The notes: generated by a model not told the origin, from the sequence alone. Shown: positions 42,239 through 51,816, numbered from the stretch's first letter. The stretch is 64,000 bases of DNA from Streptomyces humi (GCF_001005085.2 NZ_LBMU02000016.1:1-64000); one strand, 5' to 3'. Made by a program: numbers and translations.

Positions 42239-43882
42239 ATGAGCTTCGAGGACTTCTTCGGGCCACAGGTGCCCAGGCCGGGTGGCGAGGCGCAGGCCCC
42301 GACCTACGCCCTGGCCTCGGCGGCCTACCGGGACACACCGATGGAGGAGATCAAGAAGGCCGACAACGAGTGGCACCAGTCCACGGTCAGTGAGGGCCGC
42401 AAGTGGGCGAAGATCTTCCGGCCGAACTTCGGTGAGGCGTACTCCCAGGCGATCATCGACCGCATGCTGGGCGTCGGCCGCAAGCCGCTCATCCAGTCCT
42501 TCGGCAGTGAACCCCAGGTGGTCGTGGAGCACTGCCTCGCGGCCAACCGCATCCGCAAGGAACGCGACCAGCGGCTGACGGCCGTCATGTTCGTGACCGG
42601 CGTGCTGTTCCTGCCCGGCCTGCTGGTGTGGCTGCTGGTCTTCCAGCTCCGGGCGACCATGCTGAAGACCGACAACAAGCGCGTCTCCGGGCTCGGCAGT
42701 GCCCTGCTGGCCGCGGTCGGCGTCCTCGCGGTGCTCTTCATCGTCAAGGTCCCCTTCACCGGCTTCTGGGGGTGGTACGCGCGCGGCTGCGTGGTGCTCC
42801 CCGTCATCGGCTGGTATCTGGCCAAACGGCTCTGCGAGAGGACGGCGCAGGACCTGCGCGCCGCCTGGGACGGGCTGCTGTCCGGCGGCAGCGTCGGCGC
42901 TAAGGTCCCCGAGGCGGTGCCGACCAGCCCGGACCAGGCCGCTGCCGAGCAGCTGCGGCAGTCGCTGGCCCGGCTCAGCGCCGAGCAGCAGTCCAACTCG
43001 GTCTTCTACGCGGGGCCCAAGGGGATACTCGGCATGGGCACTCGCTGGGGCTCCTGGCACCTCGCGGAGGAACTGGTCCCGCTCGACCCGGTCAAGGGCG
43101 TCCACGAGTTCCGGGCCTGGACCGTCGTCCGCGAGATCGAGAAGGAACTGAGCGTGCTGCACCGGCAGCACCTGAAGACCGGCGGTTTCCCGGAACCGCA
43201 GGTCAGGCACTGGATCGTCACCCATGTCGGGGAGGGTGCCACGGCGGTGTCCCGGCCCGAGGGCACCGACTACAAGGTGGGGCCCAAGGACGTCGAGGAC
43301 ATCTGCAACAACAACCACTTCGACAAGGGTGACCGGCACTACCTGGGCGTGCAGTGGCCGTACCTGTGGAACGGCGAACTGATCATCACGATGATGGCCA
43401 CCGTCACCGTGCTGAAGGAGACGCTGCGGATCGACGTCACCGGGCACGCCCTCGGTCCGGTCAACGGCCTGTTCGGCGGCAAGCCCGCGGCTCCCACGAA
43501 GACGGTCGCGAAGACCGTGCGGTTCTGGGAGACCCGGACCGTCAAACTGCCGCTGGTCACCCCGGACGAGGTGGTCCGGCTCGCCGCGCGGGCGACCATC
43601 AGCTGGTATCCGCCGCTGCTGAAGTGGCTCGGCGGCTCCATAGGGCTGCCCGAGCCCTTCGGTCTGCGGCACGCGTGGGCCGACCAGCCCTGGAAGCACC
43701 GCTTCATGGCCGACGACGCGTTGCGCGCGGCCACCCCGATACTGCGGGCGGTGCACCGGGCGGCGCTGCGGGTGCTCCGGGAACACGACGTCGACACCGA
43801 CAAGTTCAGCAGCCGGGCGTCCGCGCTCAGCGGGTCCGTGCAGGACGCGGCACCGAAGAAGGCGGACACGTACGACGCCTAG
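42239..43882 (+). CDS. Hypothetical membrane protein
   Basis: 547 aa from ATG 42239 (MSFEDFFGPQVPRPGGE). Two to three hydrophobic spans lie in residues about 115-205 (VMFVTGVLFLPGLLVWLLVF and the ALLAAVGVLAVLFIVK region). They are followed by a large soluble C-terminal half with no recognised motif. It lies between the EF-G-like gene and the HIT gene, where mycobacteria have no equivalent. The family is unidentified. Confidence 0.78.
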   Translation: MSFEDFFGPQVPRPGGEAQAPTYALASAAYRDTPMEEIKKADNEWHQSTVSEGRKWAKIFRPNFGEAYSQAIIDRMLGVGRKPLIQSFGSEPQVVVEHCLAANRIRKERDQRLTAVMFVTGVLFLPGLLVWLLVFQLRATMLKTDNKRVSGLGSALLAAVGVLAVLFIVKVPFTGFWGWYARGCVVLPVIGWYLAKRLCERTAQDLRAAWDGLLSGGSVGAKVPEAVPTSPDQAAAEQLRQSLARLSAEQQSNSVFYAGPKGILGMGTRWGSWHLAEELVPLDPVKGVHEFRAWTVVREIEKELSVLHRQHLKTGGFPEPQVRHWIVTHVGEGATAVSRPEGTDYKVGPKDVEDICNNNHFDKGDRHYLGVQWPYLWNGELIITMMATVTVLKETLRIDVTGHALGPVNGLFGGKPAAPTKTVAKTVRFWETRTVKLPLVTPDEVVRLAARATISWYPPLLKWLGGSIGLPEPFGLRHAWADQPWKHRFMADDALRAATPILRAVHRAALRVLREHDVDTDKFSSRASALSGSVQDAAPKKADTYDA

Positions 43883-44045
43883 CCGACGCGGGCAGCGACG
43901 GACACGGAGGCTCGGACACGGAGGCTGAGGCAGCGGCGGGAACGGAGGCTGAGCCGGACACGATGGCTGAGCCGGCGGCGGAGGCGGACACGGAGCCTGA
44001 GGCTGAGGCCGGGCTCGTCGGCCGGGCCTCCGTCTCCGTTCCGCG
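43883..44045. repeat. Short imperfect repeats, Glu/Ala-coding composition
   Basis: The segment is filled with variants of CGGACACGGAGGCT and GAGGCTGAGCC, seen at least six times between 43898 and 44015. No ribosome site or start fits a gene. It is likely degenerate tandem sequence between convergent genes. Confidence 0.55.
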
Positions 44046-44594
44046 TCAGCTCGCCGGCCAGGCCTCCGCCAGCATCTTGCGGGTGTCGGCCAGCAGCTGG
44101 GGCAGCACTCTGGTGTGGCCCACCACCGGCATGAAGTTCGTGTCGCCGCCCCAGCGCGGGACGATGTGCTGGTGCAGGTGGGCGGCGATGCCGGCGCCCG
44201 CCACCGAGCCCTGGTTCATCCCGATGTTGAAGCCGTGGGCGCCGGACGCGGTGCGCAGCGCGGTCATGGCCTGCTTGGTCAGCTCGGCGAGCTCCACGGT
44301 CTCCGGGCCGGTCAGGTCCGTGTAGTCGGCGACATGGCGGTACGGGACCGTCATCAGGTGGCCGCCGTTGTACGGGTAGAGGTTGAGCACCGCGTAGACG
44401 TGCTCACCGCGCCGCACGATCAGGCCGTCCTCGTCGGACTTGGCCGGGATCGAGCAGAAGGGGCAGCCGTCGTCGGCGCCCGGGCCGCTCGGCTTGTTCT
44501 CGCCCTGGATGTAGGCCATCCGGTGGGGCGTCCACAGGCGCTGGAACGCGTCCTGCGTCCCCACTCCGATCTGCTGTTCCGGCTCACTCGTCAT
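44046..44594 (-). CDS. HIT-family hydrolase/phosphorylase
   Basis: 182 aa from ATG 44594; a second ATG lies four codons upstream. Histidine-triad motif HLHQHIVPRW near 135, with CPFCSIPAKSDEDGL and MTVPYRHVADYTDL upstream. The gene sits between thrS and pgsA, the position of the mycobacterial HIT protein (Rv2613c), for which Ap4A phosphorylase activity has been reported. That activity is inferred here from position only. Confidence 0.9.
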   Translation of the reverse strand: MTSEPEQQIGVGTQDAFQRLWTPHRMAYIQGENKPSGPGADDGCPFCSIPAKSDEDGLIVRRGEHVYAVLNLYPYNGGHLMTVPYRHVADYTDLTGPETVELAELTKQAMTALRTASGAHGFNIGMNQGSVAGAGIAAHLHQHIVPRWGGDTNFMPVVGHTRVLPQLLADTRKMLAEAWPAS

Positions 44595-44673
44595 GCTAGG
44601 CAGCATATGGCTTCGCCCGTTCGCGGCGTGTCGCCGGGGCCGGGCCGAGGCGCTCGGCGGCGAAGCTGGGCGG

Positions 44674-45333
44674 ATGGACGACGACAGCCGGCTGAAGGAC
44701 TGGGAGCAGCGCACCGATCTGCCGCTCGGCATCGCTTCACTGGTCTTCCTGGGCTCGTACGCGGTGCACGTGCTGGAGCCGGACCTGCCCGAGGCCGTCC
44801 ACGTCCTCCTGCTGTCGCTGACCTATCTGACGTGGGCGATGTTCGCCGTCGACTACGCGGTGCGCTGGCGGCTCAGCGGCGAGGGTCCGGGCTTCGTCCG
44901 GCGGCACTGGCTGGACACCGTCGTGCTGGTGCTGCCGCTGCTGCGCCCGGTGCGGGTGGTGCGGACGTACGAGGCGATGCAGCGCCGGCACGGTGAGCCC
45001 CGGATGGGACTGCACGCGCGCGTGGCTGCCTACTCGGCGCTGTCGATCTCGCTGCTGGGGTTCTCGGGCGCGCTCGCCGTCTACCAGGCCGAGCGCTCGG
45101 CCCCGAACGCCACGATCCGCACCTTCGGCGACTCCCTCTGGTGGACCTGTTCGACCCTGTCCACCGTCGGGTACGGCGACTACGTCCCGGTCACCACCCT
45201 GGGGCGTTTCATCGCGGTGGGGCTGATGGCCTGCGGTCTGGCGCTGCTGGGCACGGTCACGGGATCGTTCTCGTCCTGGATGCTCCAGCGGTTCGACATG
45301 GGGCAGGACGAGAAGGGGCCCCCGCGGAAGTGA
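44674..45333 (+). CDS. Voltage-gated-type potassium channel
   Basis: 219 aa from ATG 44674. Hydrophobic segments at about 17-38, 45-63 and 80-95 are followed by a pore module with selectivity filter STVGYGDYVPVT near 160. The final span is FIAVGLMACGLALLGTVTG. The positively charged segment LLRPVRVVRTYEAMQRR resembles a short S4. There is no C-terminal RCK domain. It lies between the convergent HIT and thrS genes. Confidence 0.9.
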   Translation: MDDDSRLKDWEQRTDLPLGIASLVFLGSYAVHVLEPDLPEAVHVLLLSLTYLTWAMFAVDYAVRWRLSGEGPGFVRRHWLDTVVLVLPLLRPVRVVRTYEAMQRRHGEPRMGLHARVAAYSALSISLLGFSGALAVYQAERSAPNATIRTFGDSLWWTCSTLSTVGYGDYVPVTTLGRFIAVGLMACGLALLGTVTGSFSSWMLQRFDMGQDEKGPPRK

Positions 45334-45350
45334 TCCGCGGGGGCCCCTTC
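45312..45350. terminator. Bidirectional terminator
   Basis: A perfect 17-bp stem GAAGGGGCCCCCGCGGA / TCCGCGGGGGCCCCTTC with loop AGTGA. The channel stop codon is in the loop. It faces convergent thrS. Confidence 0.9.
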
Positions 45351-45364
45351 GATGCCGGGCCGGA

Positions 45365-47341
45365 TCAGACCTGGGTCCGCTCCTCGACCACCTTCACGAT
45401 CTTGGCGATGGCCTCGTCGAAGGGGATGCCGTTCTCCTGCGAGCCGTCCCGGTAGCGGAAGGACACCGAGCCTGCCGCCATGTCCTCGTCGCCCGCGATG
45501 ACCATGAAGGGCACCTTCTGCTTCTGGGCGTTGCGGATCTTCTTCTGCATCCGGTCCGAGGAGCCGTCGACCTCGACGCGCAGGCCCTTCTTCTTGGCCT
45601 CGGCGGCGAACTTGTGCAGGTAGTCGACGTGCGCGTCCCCGATCGGGATGCCCACCGCCTGGACCGGCGCGAGCCAGGCCGGGAAGGCGCCCGCGTAGTG
45701 CTCCAGGAGGACCGCGAAGAACCGCTCGATGGAGCCGAACAGGGCGCGGTGGATCATCACCGGGCGCTGCTTGGAGCCGTCGGCGGAGGTGTACTCCAGG
45801 TCGAAGCGCTCGGGCAGGTTGAAGTCCAGCTGGACGGTCGACATCTGCCAGGTGCGGCCGATCGCGTCCTTGGCCTGCACGGAGATCTTCGGGCCGTAGA
45901 AGGCGGCGCCGCCCGGGTCCGGGACGAGCGGGAGGCCCTGCTTCTCGGCGACCGCGCGGAGCGTCTCCGTGGCCTCCTCCCAGACCTCGTCGGAACCGAC
46001 GAACTTCTCCGGGTCCTTGGTGGACAGCTCCAGGTAGAAGTCGGTGAGGCCGTAGTCCCGCAGCAGGTTCAGGACGAAGGTGAGCGTCTTGTCGAGCTCC
46101 TCCGCCATCTGCTCCTTGGTGCAGTAGATGTGCGCGTCGTCCTGCGTGAAGCCGCGGGCCCGGGTCAGGCCGTGCACGACCCCGGACTTCTCGTACCGGT
46201 ACACGGTCCCGAACTCGAAGAGGCGCAGCGGCAGTTCACGGTAGGACCGGCCACGCGCGTCGAAGATCAGGTTGTGCATCGGGCAGTTCATGGGCTTGAG
46301 GTAGTAGTCCACGCCCTCGTCGAGCTGCATGGGCGGGTACATGCCGTCGGCGTACCAGTCCAGGTGCCCGGACGTCTCGAAGAGCTTCCCCTTGGTGGCG
46401 TGCGGGGTGTAGACGAACTCGTAGCCCTCCTCCTCGTGCCGGCGGCGCGAGTAGTCCTCCATCACGCGACGGACGATGCCGCCCTTGGGGTGGAAGACGG
46501 CGAGGCCGGAGCCGATCTGCTCCGGGATGGAGAACAGGTCGAGTTCGTTGCCCAGCTTGCGGTGGTCGCGCTTCTCGGCCTCGGCGAGGAAGTCCAGGTA
46601 CGCCTTCAGCTCGTCCTTGGACGGCCAGGCGGTGCCGTAGATGCGCTGGAGCATCGGGTTCTTCTCGCTGCCGCGCCAGTAGGCGGCCGCGTTGCGCATC
46701 AGCTTGAACGCCGGGATCAGGCGGGTGGAGGGCAGGTGGGGACCGCGGCAGAGGTCCTTCCAGCACAGCTCGCCGGTCTTGGCGTCCAGGTTGTCGTAGA
46801 TCGTCAGTTCACCGGCGCCGACCTCGACGTCCGCGCCGTCGTCCGAGGACGCGGAACCCTTCAGTCCGATCAGTTCGAGCTTGTACGGCTCGCCCGCCAG
46901 CTCCTCGCGGGCCGCCTCGTCGGTCACCACGCGCCGCGAGAAACGCTGGCCGCGCTTCTGGATCTCCTGCATCTTCTTCTCGATGGCCTTGAGATCCTCG
47001 GGCGTGAACGGCTTCTCGACGTCGAAGTCGTAGTAGAAGCCGTCCTTGACCGGCGGGCCGATGCCGAGCTTGGCCTCCGGGAAGATCTCCTGGACGGCCT
47101 GGGCCATGACGTGCGCGGTGGAGTGCCGCAGGATGTTGAGACCGTCCTCGGAGGAGATCTCCACCGGCTCCACGACCTCGCCCTCGGCGGGCGCGTACGC
47201 GAGGTCCCTGAGCTCCCCGGCCACCCGGGCGGCGATGACCGCGCGCTCGCCGGCGAAGAGCTCGGCGGCCGTAGTGCCCGTCGTCACCACGCGCTCTTCC
47301 CGCTCGGAATCGCGTTGGATGATCACACGGACGTCTGACAC
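45365..47341 (-). CDS. thrS: Threonine--tRNA ligase
   Basis: 658 aa from GTG 47341 ([12 protein letters not shown]). TGS domain, then editing domain with [17 protein letters not shown] and SAD-type motif. The catalytic class II core has [20 protein letters not shown] (zinc Cys) and [17 protein letters not shown]. The C-terminal anticodon-binding domain has [19 protein letters not shown]. It leads the conserved thrS-HIT-pgsA-patA-pimA neighbourhood, here interrupted by plus-strand genes. Confidence 0.97.
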   Translation of the reverse strand: MSDVRVIIQRDSEREERVVTTGTTAAELFAGERAVIAARVAGELRDLAYAPAEGEVVEPVEISSEDGLNILRHSTAHVMAQAVQEIFPEAKLGIGPPVKDGFYYDFDVEKPFTPEDLKAIEKKMQEIQKRGQRFSRRVVTDEAAREELAGEPYKLELIGLKGSASSDDGADVEVGAGELTIYDNLDAKTGELCWKDLCRGPHLPSTRLIPAFKLMRNAAAYWRGSEKNPMLQRIYGTAWPSKDELKAYLDFLAEAEKRDHRKLGNELDLFSIPEQIGSGLAVFHPKGGIVRRVMEDYSRRRHEEEGYEFVYTPHATKGKLFETSGHLDWYADGMYPPMQLDEGVDYYLKPMNCPMHNLIFDARGRSYRELPLRLFEFGTVYRYEKSGVVHGLTRARGFTQDDAHIYCTKEQMAEELDKTLTFVLNLLRDYGLTDFYLELSTKDPEKFVGSDEVWEEATETLRAVAEKQGLPLVPDPGGAAFYGPKISVQAKDAIGRTWQMSTVQLDFNLPERFDLEYTSADGSKQRPVMIHRALFGSIERFFAVLLEHYAGAFPAWLAPVQAVGIPIGDAHVDYLHKFAAEAKKKGLRVEVDGSSDRMQKKIRNAQKQKVPFMVIAGDEDMAAGSVSFRYRDGSQENGIPFDEAIAKIVKVVEERTQV

Positions 47342-47452
47342 CGGTCTCTCCTGACTGAAGGCGGATGCGAGCGCCGTACCAGGAGCGCGCGCAATACCGG
47401 ATCGTACCGACCCGGCCGCACCGACTGCGAAACGGTCACCCACAGTCGTCCG

Positions 47453-48688
47453 TCAGTCGCAGTCGTCGCCGCTGCACGCCTCCTCGAAGAAGTCGAGATT
47501 CTCCTGGAGGGATTTCATCAGGCTGTCCCGCTCCTCGTCGTCCACCTGTACGGGTACGACCCCCGAGGCGCCGGACAGCCGCCGGAAGCCGCCCCGGCTC
47601 TCCAGCCGGCCGTGCACCCGTACCGGAAGTCCGACGAGGTGGGCCTGGCCGGCGATCCGGTAGTCCTCCTCGTCGAGGGTGACCCGGACGTACGGCACCT
47701 CGGCGCCGGCGATCACCCGCAGCCGTACCGCGCCCTCGCCGCGCGGCTCCGAGCGGCGCATCCGGACCACGGTGCCGGTGACCCGGACCGCCACGGAGGG
47801 TTCGTCGCGCAGGTAGCGGGCGCCGGCCTCGCGCAGCACGGGCAGGTCGCCGGGCGAGAACTCGACGGGGTCCAGGGCCGACGCGCAGTCGTCGGGCACT
47901 CCGGCGCCCGGTGCCCAGTCCACCGAGACGCGGGCGCCTTCCGTGCCGCGCACGAGCGTGACGAGGGCGTCGGTCAGTTCACGGCTGACGCCCGCCTCGA
48001 CGGCTCCGTCGAAGGCGTCCATGCCACCGGTGGCCCGCTGGTAGTCGATGGCCTCGCGGGCGGCGTACAGGGCCTGGTGGAGGCGTACGGCGAGCGGCCG
48101 GCCGGTTCCGACGGGCACGAACGCGGTCAGGCCGCGGCCGCCCTCCGCCGAGCCGACGAGCACGGAGTCCAGCATGGCGGCGGCGGCCCGCTTGTGCCGG
48201 GCGCCGTGGTAGCCGGCCCGCGCACGGGTGGCGAGGGCGCCGGCCAGCAGGGTCTGCCGGGCGGCGGTGCGCAGTTGTTCCTCGGCCGTCCAGGACGCGG
48301 TGTCCGCGGGTCCGCTCGGCACGTCCCGCCACCAGCGGATCTCGTCGCTGGGCACGGCGAGCCCGACCAGCACCTCGCGGGCGGCGGGCGTCCCGCTGCG
48401 CGCCAGAGCCGTGAGCGCCTCCCCGAGCAGGTCGTCACTGTCCGGGAAGGCGCGGCTCTCGGGTACGAGCAGGCTGGTGCCGGTGCCGCCCGGCCCTGGT
48501 GGGGTCCAGCGGCCGTACCGGCCGGGCGCTCCGCCGCGCCGCTGCCAGCCGTGCCGGCGCAGCAGGGCGCCGAGCACGGCGGGGTCGACCTCGGCGGGCT
48601 CGGGGGGACGGCCCCAGTGGGGGCCGTGCAGGTCGTCGGGGTGCGGCCGGACCTCCCGCAGCTGCTCCTCGTACGGACGGTGCCTCAT
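47453..48688 (-). CDS. Hypothetical protein paired with DUF4365 gene
   Basis: 411 aa from ATG 48688 (MRHRPYEEQLREVRP); the frame remains open far upstream, antisense to other genes. The protein is Arg/Ala/Gly-rich with no clear enzymatic motif. The C-terminal third looks beta-rich (GTVVRMRRSEPRGEGAVRLR, VRVHGRLESRGGFRRL, OB-like), ending in an acidic tail with two Cys (EACSGDDCD). The start overlaps the DUF4365 stop (ATGA), so the two are translationally coupled and probably act together. Confidence 0.78.
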   Translation of the reverse strand: MRHRPYEEQLREVRPHPDDLHGPHWGRPPEPAEVDPAVLGALLRRHGWQRRGGAPGRYGRWTPPGPGGTGTSLLVPESRAFPDSDDLLGEALTALARSGTPAAREVLVGLAVPSDEIRWWRDVPSGPADTASWTAEEQLRTAARQTLLAGALATRARAGYHGARHKRAAAAMLDSVLVGSAEGGRGLTAFVPVGTGRPLAVRLHQALYAAREAIDYQRATGGMDAFDGAVEAGVSRELTDALVTLVRGTEGARVSVDWAPGAGVPDDCASALDPVEFSPGDLPVLREAGARYLRDEPSVAVRVTGTVVRMRRSEPRGEGAVRLRVIAGAEVPYVRVTLDEEDYRIAGQAHLVGLPVRVHGRLESRGGFRRLSGASGVVPVQVDDEERDSLMKSLQENLDFFEEACSGDDCD

Positions 48689-49251
48689 GGTCTGCCTCCC
48701 GTCCCGACCCGCGTCATGATCTCGCAGAGCGCCCGGTCGTCGAATATGCGCGAGGTCGGGACCCGCACGGTGGTCCGGTGCCGGCCGGTGATCGGGTGCC
48801 CTGCCAGGTTGACCCAGTAGCAGCAGTGGCGCAGATCGAGCCGGTCGTGGCTGGCGCGCAGCCAGTCGTTCTGGGAGCGCGGGACCAGCATCACCACCAG
48901 GATCTTGTGCACCGACACCGGTGTGCGGGCGAGCTTGCGCAGGTGGTCGTTGTCGAGCGTGAAGGAGAAGAAACGTCCCGGCGGATTGGGGGCGATCTGG
49001 TACGTGCACTTGAGCTGCACCTTTATGGTCACCTCGTCGTCGACGGTGTGACCGGGCGAGCCATGGCTGACGTGCCAGTCGATGCCGTTGTCCGGGAACG
49101 GCTGCGACAGCGAGCAGCCGGCCGCCGCCGCGACCGCGTGCAGGTAGCCCACCTGAAGTGTCTCCATGCAGGCGGTGGTCGCGAGTGTGCCGCGATGGGG
49201 GCCCGTCCGCTCGGGCAGCAGCCCGCCCCGTTCGGGCTGCGCTATCGCCAT
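48685..49251 (-). CDS. DUF4365 domain protein
   Basis: 188 aa from ATG 49251. The PD-(D/E)xK-like core shows NGIDWHVSHGSPGHTVDDE followed by TIKVQLKCTY, the Asp ... QLK(C/S)T signature of DUF4365. DUF4365 proteins are predicted nucleases. It is coupled by ATGA to the 411-aa unknown gene downstream and divergent from a DEDD exonuclease. Confidence 0.85.
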   Translation of the reverse strand: MAIAQPERGGLLPERTGPHRGTLATTACMETLQVGYLHAVAAAAGCSLSQPFPDNGIDWHVSHGSPGHTVDDEVTIKVQLKCTYQIAPNPPGRFFSFTLDNDHLRKLARTPVSVHKILVVMLVPRSQNDWLRASHDRLDLRHCCYWVNLAGHPITGRHRTTVRVPTSRIFDDRALCEIMTRVGTGGRP

Positions 49252-49420
49252 GACCAACAGCCTTCCCAGCCAGAGTGTTTCCCCGTGGCGGGCCGCTGAA
49301 CTGCAAAGACCCGCACTCCTGTTGTGTCCTTCCGGCGTACGTCGCAAACGGCCCGGGTATCACCAAACAGGCAGAAGACGGAACGTCAGCTGCCGTGGGT
49401 GAACGAGGAGTTGTGTAGGC

Positions 49421-50146
49421 ATGACGTGCTGGTACGAAGGGCCCCTGGCCGCCTTCGACACGGAGACCACGGGCGTTGACGTCGAGACCGACCGGATCGT
49501 GTCGGCCGCCGTCGTCGTCCAGGACGCCCCGGGTACCCGGCCGAGGGCGGTCCGCTGGCTGGTGAACCCGGGCGTGCCGGTGCCGGAAGCGGCGACGGCG
49601 GTGCACGGGCTGACCGACGAACACCTTCAGCGCAACGGCCGTTGGCCGGCGCCGGTGATGCATGAGATAGCCGAGGAACTGGCCGAGCACGCGGCGATGC
49701 ACCGCCCGCTGGTGGTGATGAACGCGCCGTTCGATCTGACCCTGCTGGACCGGGAGTTGCGCCGTCATCGGGCATCCTCCCTGGACCGCTGGTTCGAGGC
49801 GAGTCCGCTGCTCGTCCTCGACCCCCGGGTCCTGGACAAACATCTGGACCGGTACCGCAAGGGCCGCCGCACCCTGACCGACCTGTGCGCGCACTACGAG
49901 GTCACCCTGGAGGGCGCGCACGACGCGGGCGCGGACGCGCTCGCGGCCCTGGAGGTCGTACGGGCACTGGGCCGCCGGTTCGCGACCCGCCTGGAGCGTC
50001 TGAGCCCGGCCCAGCTGCACACGCTTCAGACCACCTGGCACGCGGCGCAGGCCAGGGGCCTCCAGGCCTGGTTCACCCGCAGCGGCACACCGGAGACGGT
50101 GAACCAGGACTGGCCGCTGCGGCCGGAGCTGCCGACGGCGGCGTGA
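49421..50146 (+). CDS. 3'-5' exonuclease (DnaQ-like DEDDh)
   Basis: 241 aa. Exo I AFDTETTGVDVETDRIV near 11-27, AVHGLTDEHLQRNGR near 65, Exo II NAPFDLTLLDRELRRH near 107, and Exo III HDAGADALAALEVVRAL near 167. A stand-alone exonuclease domain with a short C-terminal tail, so a repair or proofreading-like nuclease rather than polymerase-bound DnaQ. Confidence 0.93.
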   Translation: MTCWYEGPLAAFDTETTGVDVETDRIVSAAVVVQDAPGTRPRAVRWLVNPGVPVPEAATAVHGLTDEHLQRNGRWPAPVMHEIAEELAEHAAMHRPLVVMNAPFDLTLLDRELRRHRASSLDRWFEASPLLVLDPRVLDKHLDRYRKGRRTLTDLCAHYEVTLEGAHDAGADALAALEVVRALGRRFATRLERLSPAQLHTLQTTWHAAQARGLQAWFTRSGTPETVNQDWPLRPELPTAA

Positions 50147-50150
50147 GGGG

Positions 50151-50177
50151 CGGGGCGCCGGGCATCCCGGTGCCCCG
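50151..50177. terminator. Bidirectional hairpin
   Basis: CGGGGCGCCGGG pairs with CCCGGTGCCCCG (one wobble) around CAT, between the exonuclease gene and the convergent DUF2207 remnant. Confidence 0.7.
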
Positions 50178-50182
50178 TCGCT

Positions 50183-51287
50183 TCACCAGGAACCGCCGCC
50201 ACCACCGCCGGCGCCACCACCGACGCCGCCGGACGAGGAACCGCCGCCGCCACCGCCCGAATTACCGGAGCCGGCGGCCGGGCTGGAGCCGGCGAAGACC
50301 ACGGCGGCGAGCAGCAGGTCGGTGCGGTACAGGGCTCGGGTGTCCGCGCGCTGTGCCGGTGGTGACGCGGAGGCGCCCACGGCGTCCTCCCAGGCGGATT
50401 CCACACCGAGGGCCACGGCCCAGGCCCCGTAGAGCTCCGCCCGCCGTCCGGTGGGCAGTTCACCGGGGACGGTGCCGGGGTCGGCCAGATAGCGCCGGAA
50501 GGCCTCGACCCGGAGCCAGAGGGCGGTGCCGCGCGCGGTACGCCGGTCCAGTTCCCATCCGCAGGCGACGAGCGTCAGACCGATGCCCGCGGCGACGGCG
50601 GCCAGCAGTACGACGGGCCGTCCGGCACCGGACCGGCGGCCGGTGAGGGCACCGCCGGTGATCACCAGGACGAAGCCGGAACCGCAGCAGAAAGTAGGTC
50701 AGCGCGACCGTGGCGACGGCGGCGGCCAGGAAGAGGCCGCCGGTGTGCAGCGGGTGCGGAAGAGTCGTACCGACGGCCCCGCCGGAGGGCGCCGCGGGCA
50801 GTACCGGCGCACTCGCCGCCTTGGTCTTCCCGGTGGTGCCGTAGAGGGTGACGCCCTCACGACCGCTCAGCTTGCCGAGCTTGACGACCAGGTGCCCCGG
50901 CTCGCTCCGGGTGGCCGTGCAGGGCTTCCCGTCGTCCCAGGTGCCGTGCTCGCAGCGGACGCCGGGGGGACCTTGTGTCCGTCCATGGTGGCGCGGACGT
51001 TCTCGTAGAAGTCCGCGTCCGGTACGTCACGGTAGATGCCGTGGGTGGATCCCGAGTGCCCGAAGTCGCAGTCGATGACCTCGGTTGACGCGGGCGCTTC
51101 CGTCCGCCCGGATCACCGCGCCCACCTACGTCGAGGTGACCGGTTCCTTGTTCGCGAAGGCCTGGGCGCCGGCCACCATCGCGGCGAGCACCACCATGAC
51201 GCCCGTGACGACGCCCGGCGCCCACAGCCTGCGCCGGCTCACGGAAACCCTTCTCCGTCGCCTCTCGCTGTCTTTACCCTCGCTCAT
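50183..51287 (-). pseudogene. Decayed DUF2207 family membrane protein
   Basis: From ATG 51287 the frame encodes MSEGKDSERRRRRVSVSRRR, a hydrophobic signal/anchor, then hits TAG after about 60 codons (around 51123). Shifted frames continue recognisable sequence: STHGIYRDVPDADFYENV, then after a further shift VRCEHGTWDDGKPCTATRSE. The last 160 codons (50183-50665) are open, with spans and a Gly/Ser tail ending GGGGGGSW. The HGIYRD motif and GGGGGGSW end are DUF2207 hallmarks. The total length is well below a normal family member, so deletions as well as frameshifts occurred. Confidence 0.8.
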
Positions 51288-51320
51288 GAGACCCCCTCAA
51301 GACGCACGGCAGACACGAAA

Positions 51321-51349
51321 AAGGCCGGTCTGCACAGGCAGACCGGCCT
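51321..51349 (-). terminator. Terminator of the tRNA-Val gene, displaced by the insertion
   Basis: A perfect 13-bp stem AAGGCCGGTCTGC / GCAGACCGGCCTT with loop ACAG, followed on the minus strand by a T-run. In an uninserted chromosome it would directly follow the CCA end of tRNA-Val. Here the element separates the two by 12.4 kb. Confidence 0.85.
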
Positions 51350-51355
51350 TCCCGG

Positions 51356-51365
51356 TGGTGGGCGA
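51356..51365. other. Left attachment core
   Basis: TGGTGGGCGA is identical to 63734-63743. Flanking bases differ on both sides (GG/CGG here versus TA/TAC there), so identity is limited to 10 bp. This is typical of serine rather than tyrosine integrases. Confidence 0.82.
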
Positions 51366-51795
51366 CGGTAGACCCCACTGGAACACAAAAGCCCAGCTCC
51401 AGTACCTCCGGCACGTCCTCGGCACGCTGCCAGGGCCTGAAGTCCCACCAGTCAAGCGGCAGCAGCCAAAGCCGCAACGTCGCGTCGCCAAGCGGCTCAA
51501 GCCCGCACAGGTCACGGAGCTGGTCGAGGCATACAAGTCTGGTGCTACAACCTATGAATTGGCCGAGCGCTTCGGCATCAAGCGGCAGACAGTGAGCAGC
51601 ATCCTCAAGCGCAACGGCGTTACACCCCGCTGGCGTCGGCTCACCGAGGCAAACGTCGACGAAGCCGAGCGGCTGTACGCCACAGGCCTATCAACAGCCC
51701 GTGTTGCCGACCGTCTGAAGGTCGACCCTGAAACAGTACGCCTGCGCCTACGCAAGCGCGGTGTGCAGATGCGCGACCCGCACGAGCGCCGGTAG
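51358..51795 (+). CDS. Orphan double helix-turn-helix module, displaced integrase tail
   Basis: The open frame runs from the att core to TAG 51793-51795. The element-derived part starts at codon 51367 and has 142 residues. There is a basic linker (KRQQPKPQRRVAKRLKPAQ), then HTH 1 YELAERFGIKRQTVSSILKR, then HTH 2 ARVADRLKVDPETVRLRLRK. These resemble Hin/resolvase C-terminal HTH units. There is no ATG and no ribosome site near the core, and upstream sequence is antisense to the DUF2207 remnant and a terminator. It is therefore probably not translated while integrated. In the circle it is in frame with the integrase. A strong terminator follows. Confidence 0.75.
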   Translation: MGDGRPHWNTKAQLQYLRHVLGTLPGPEVPPVKRQQPKPQRRVAKRLKPAQVTELVEAYKSGATTYELAERFGIKRQTVSSILKRNGVTPRWRRLTEANVDEAERLYATGLSTARVADRLKVDPETVRLRLRKRGVQMRDPHERR

Positions 51796-51816
51796 GTACA
51801 AGGTTTGCCGGTCACG

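Noticed and set aside
43354-44325. Plus-strand frame through the Glu/Ala repeat segment
   Set aside because: Mostly a shifted-frame shadow of the 547-aa gene; no start signal near 43883, and it runs antisense into the HIT gene.
51085-51357. 5' extension of the HTH-tail frame into chromosomal sequence
   Set aside because: It is antisense to the DUF2207 remnant and the tRNA terminator; the frame is open by chance and the meaningful part begins at the att core.
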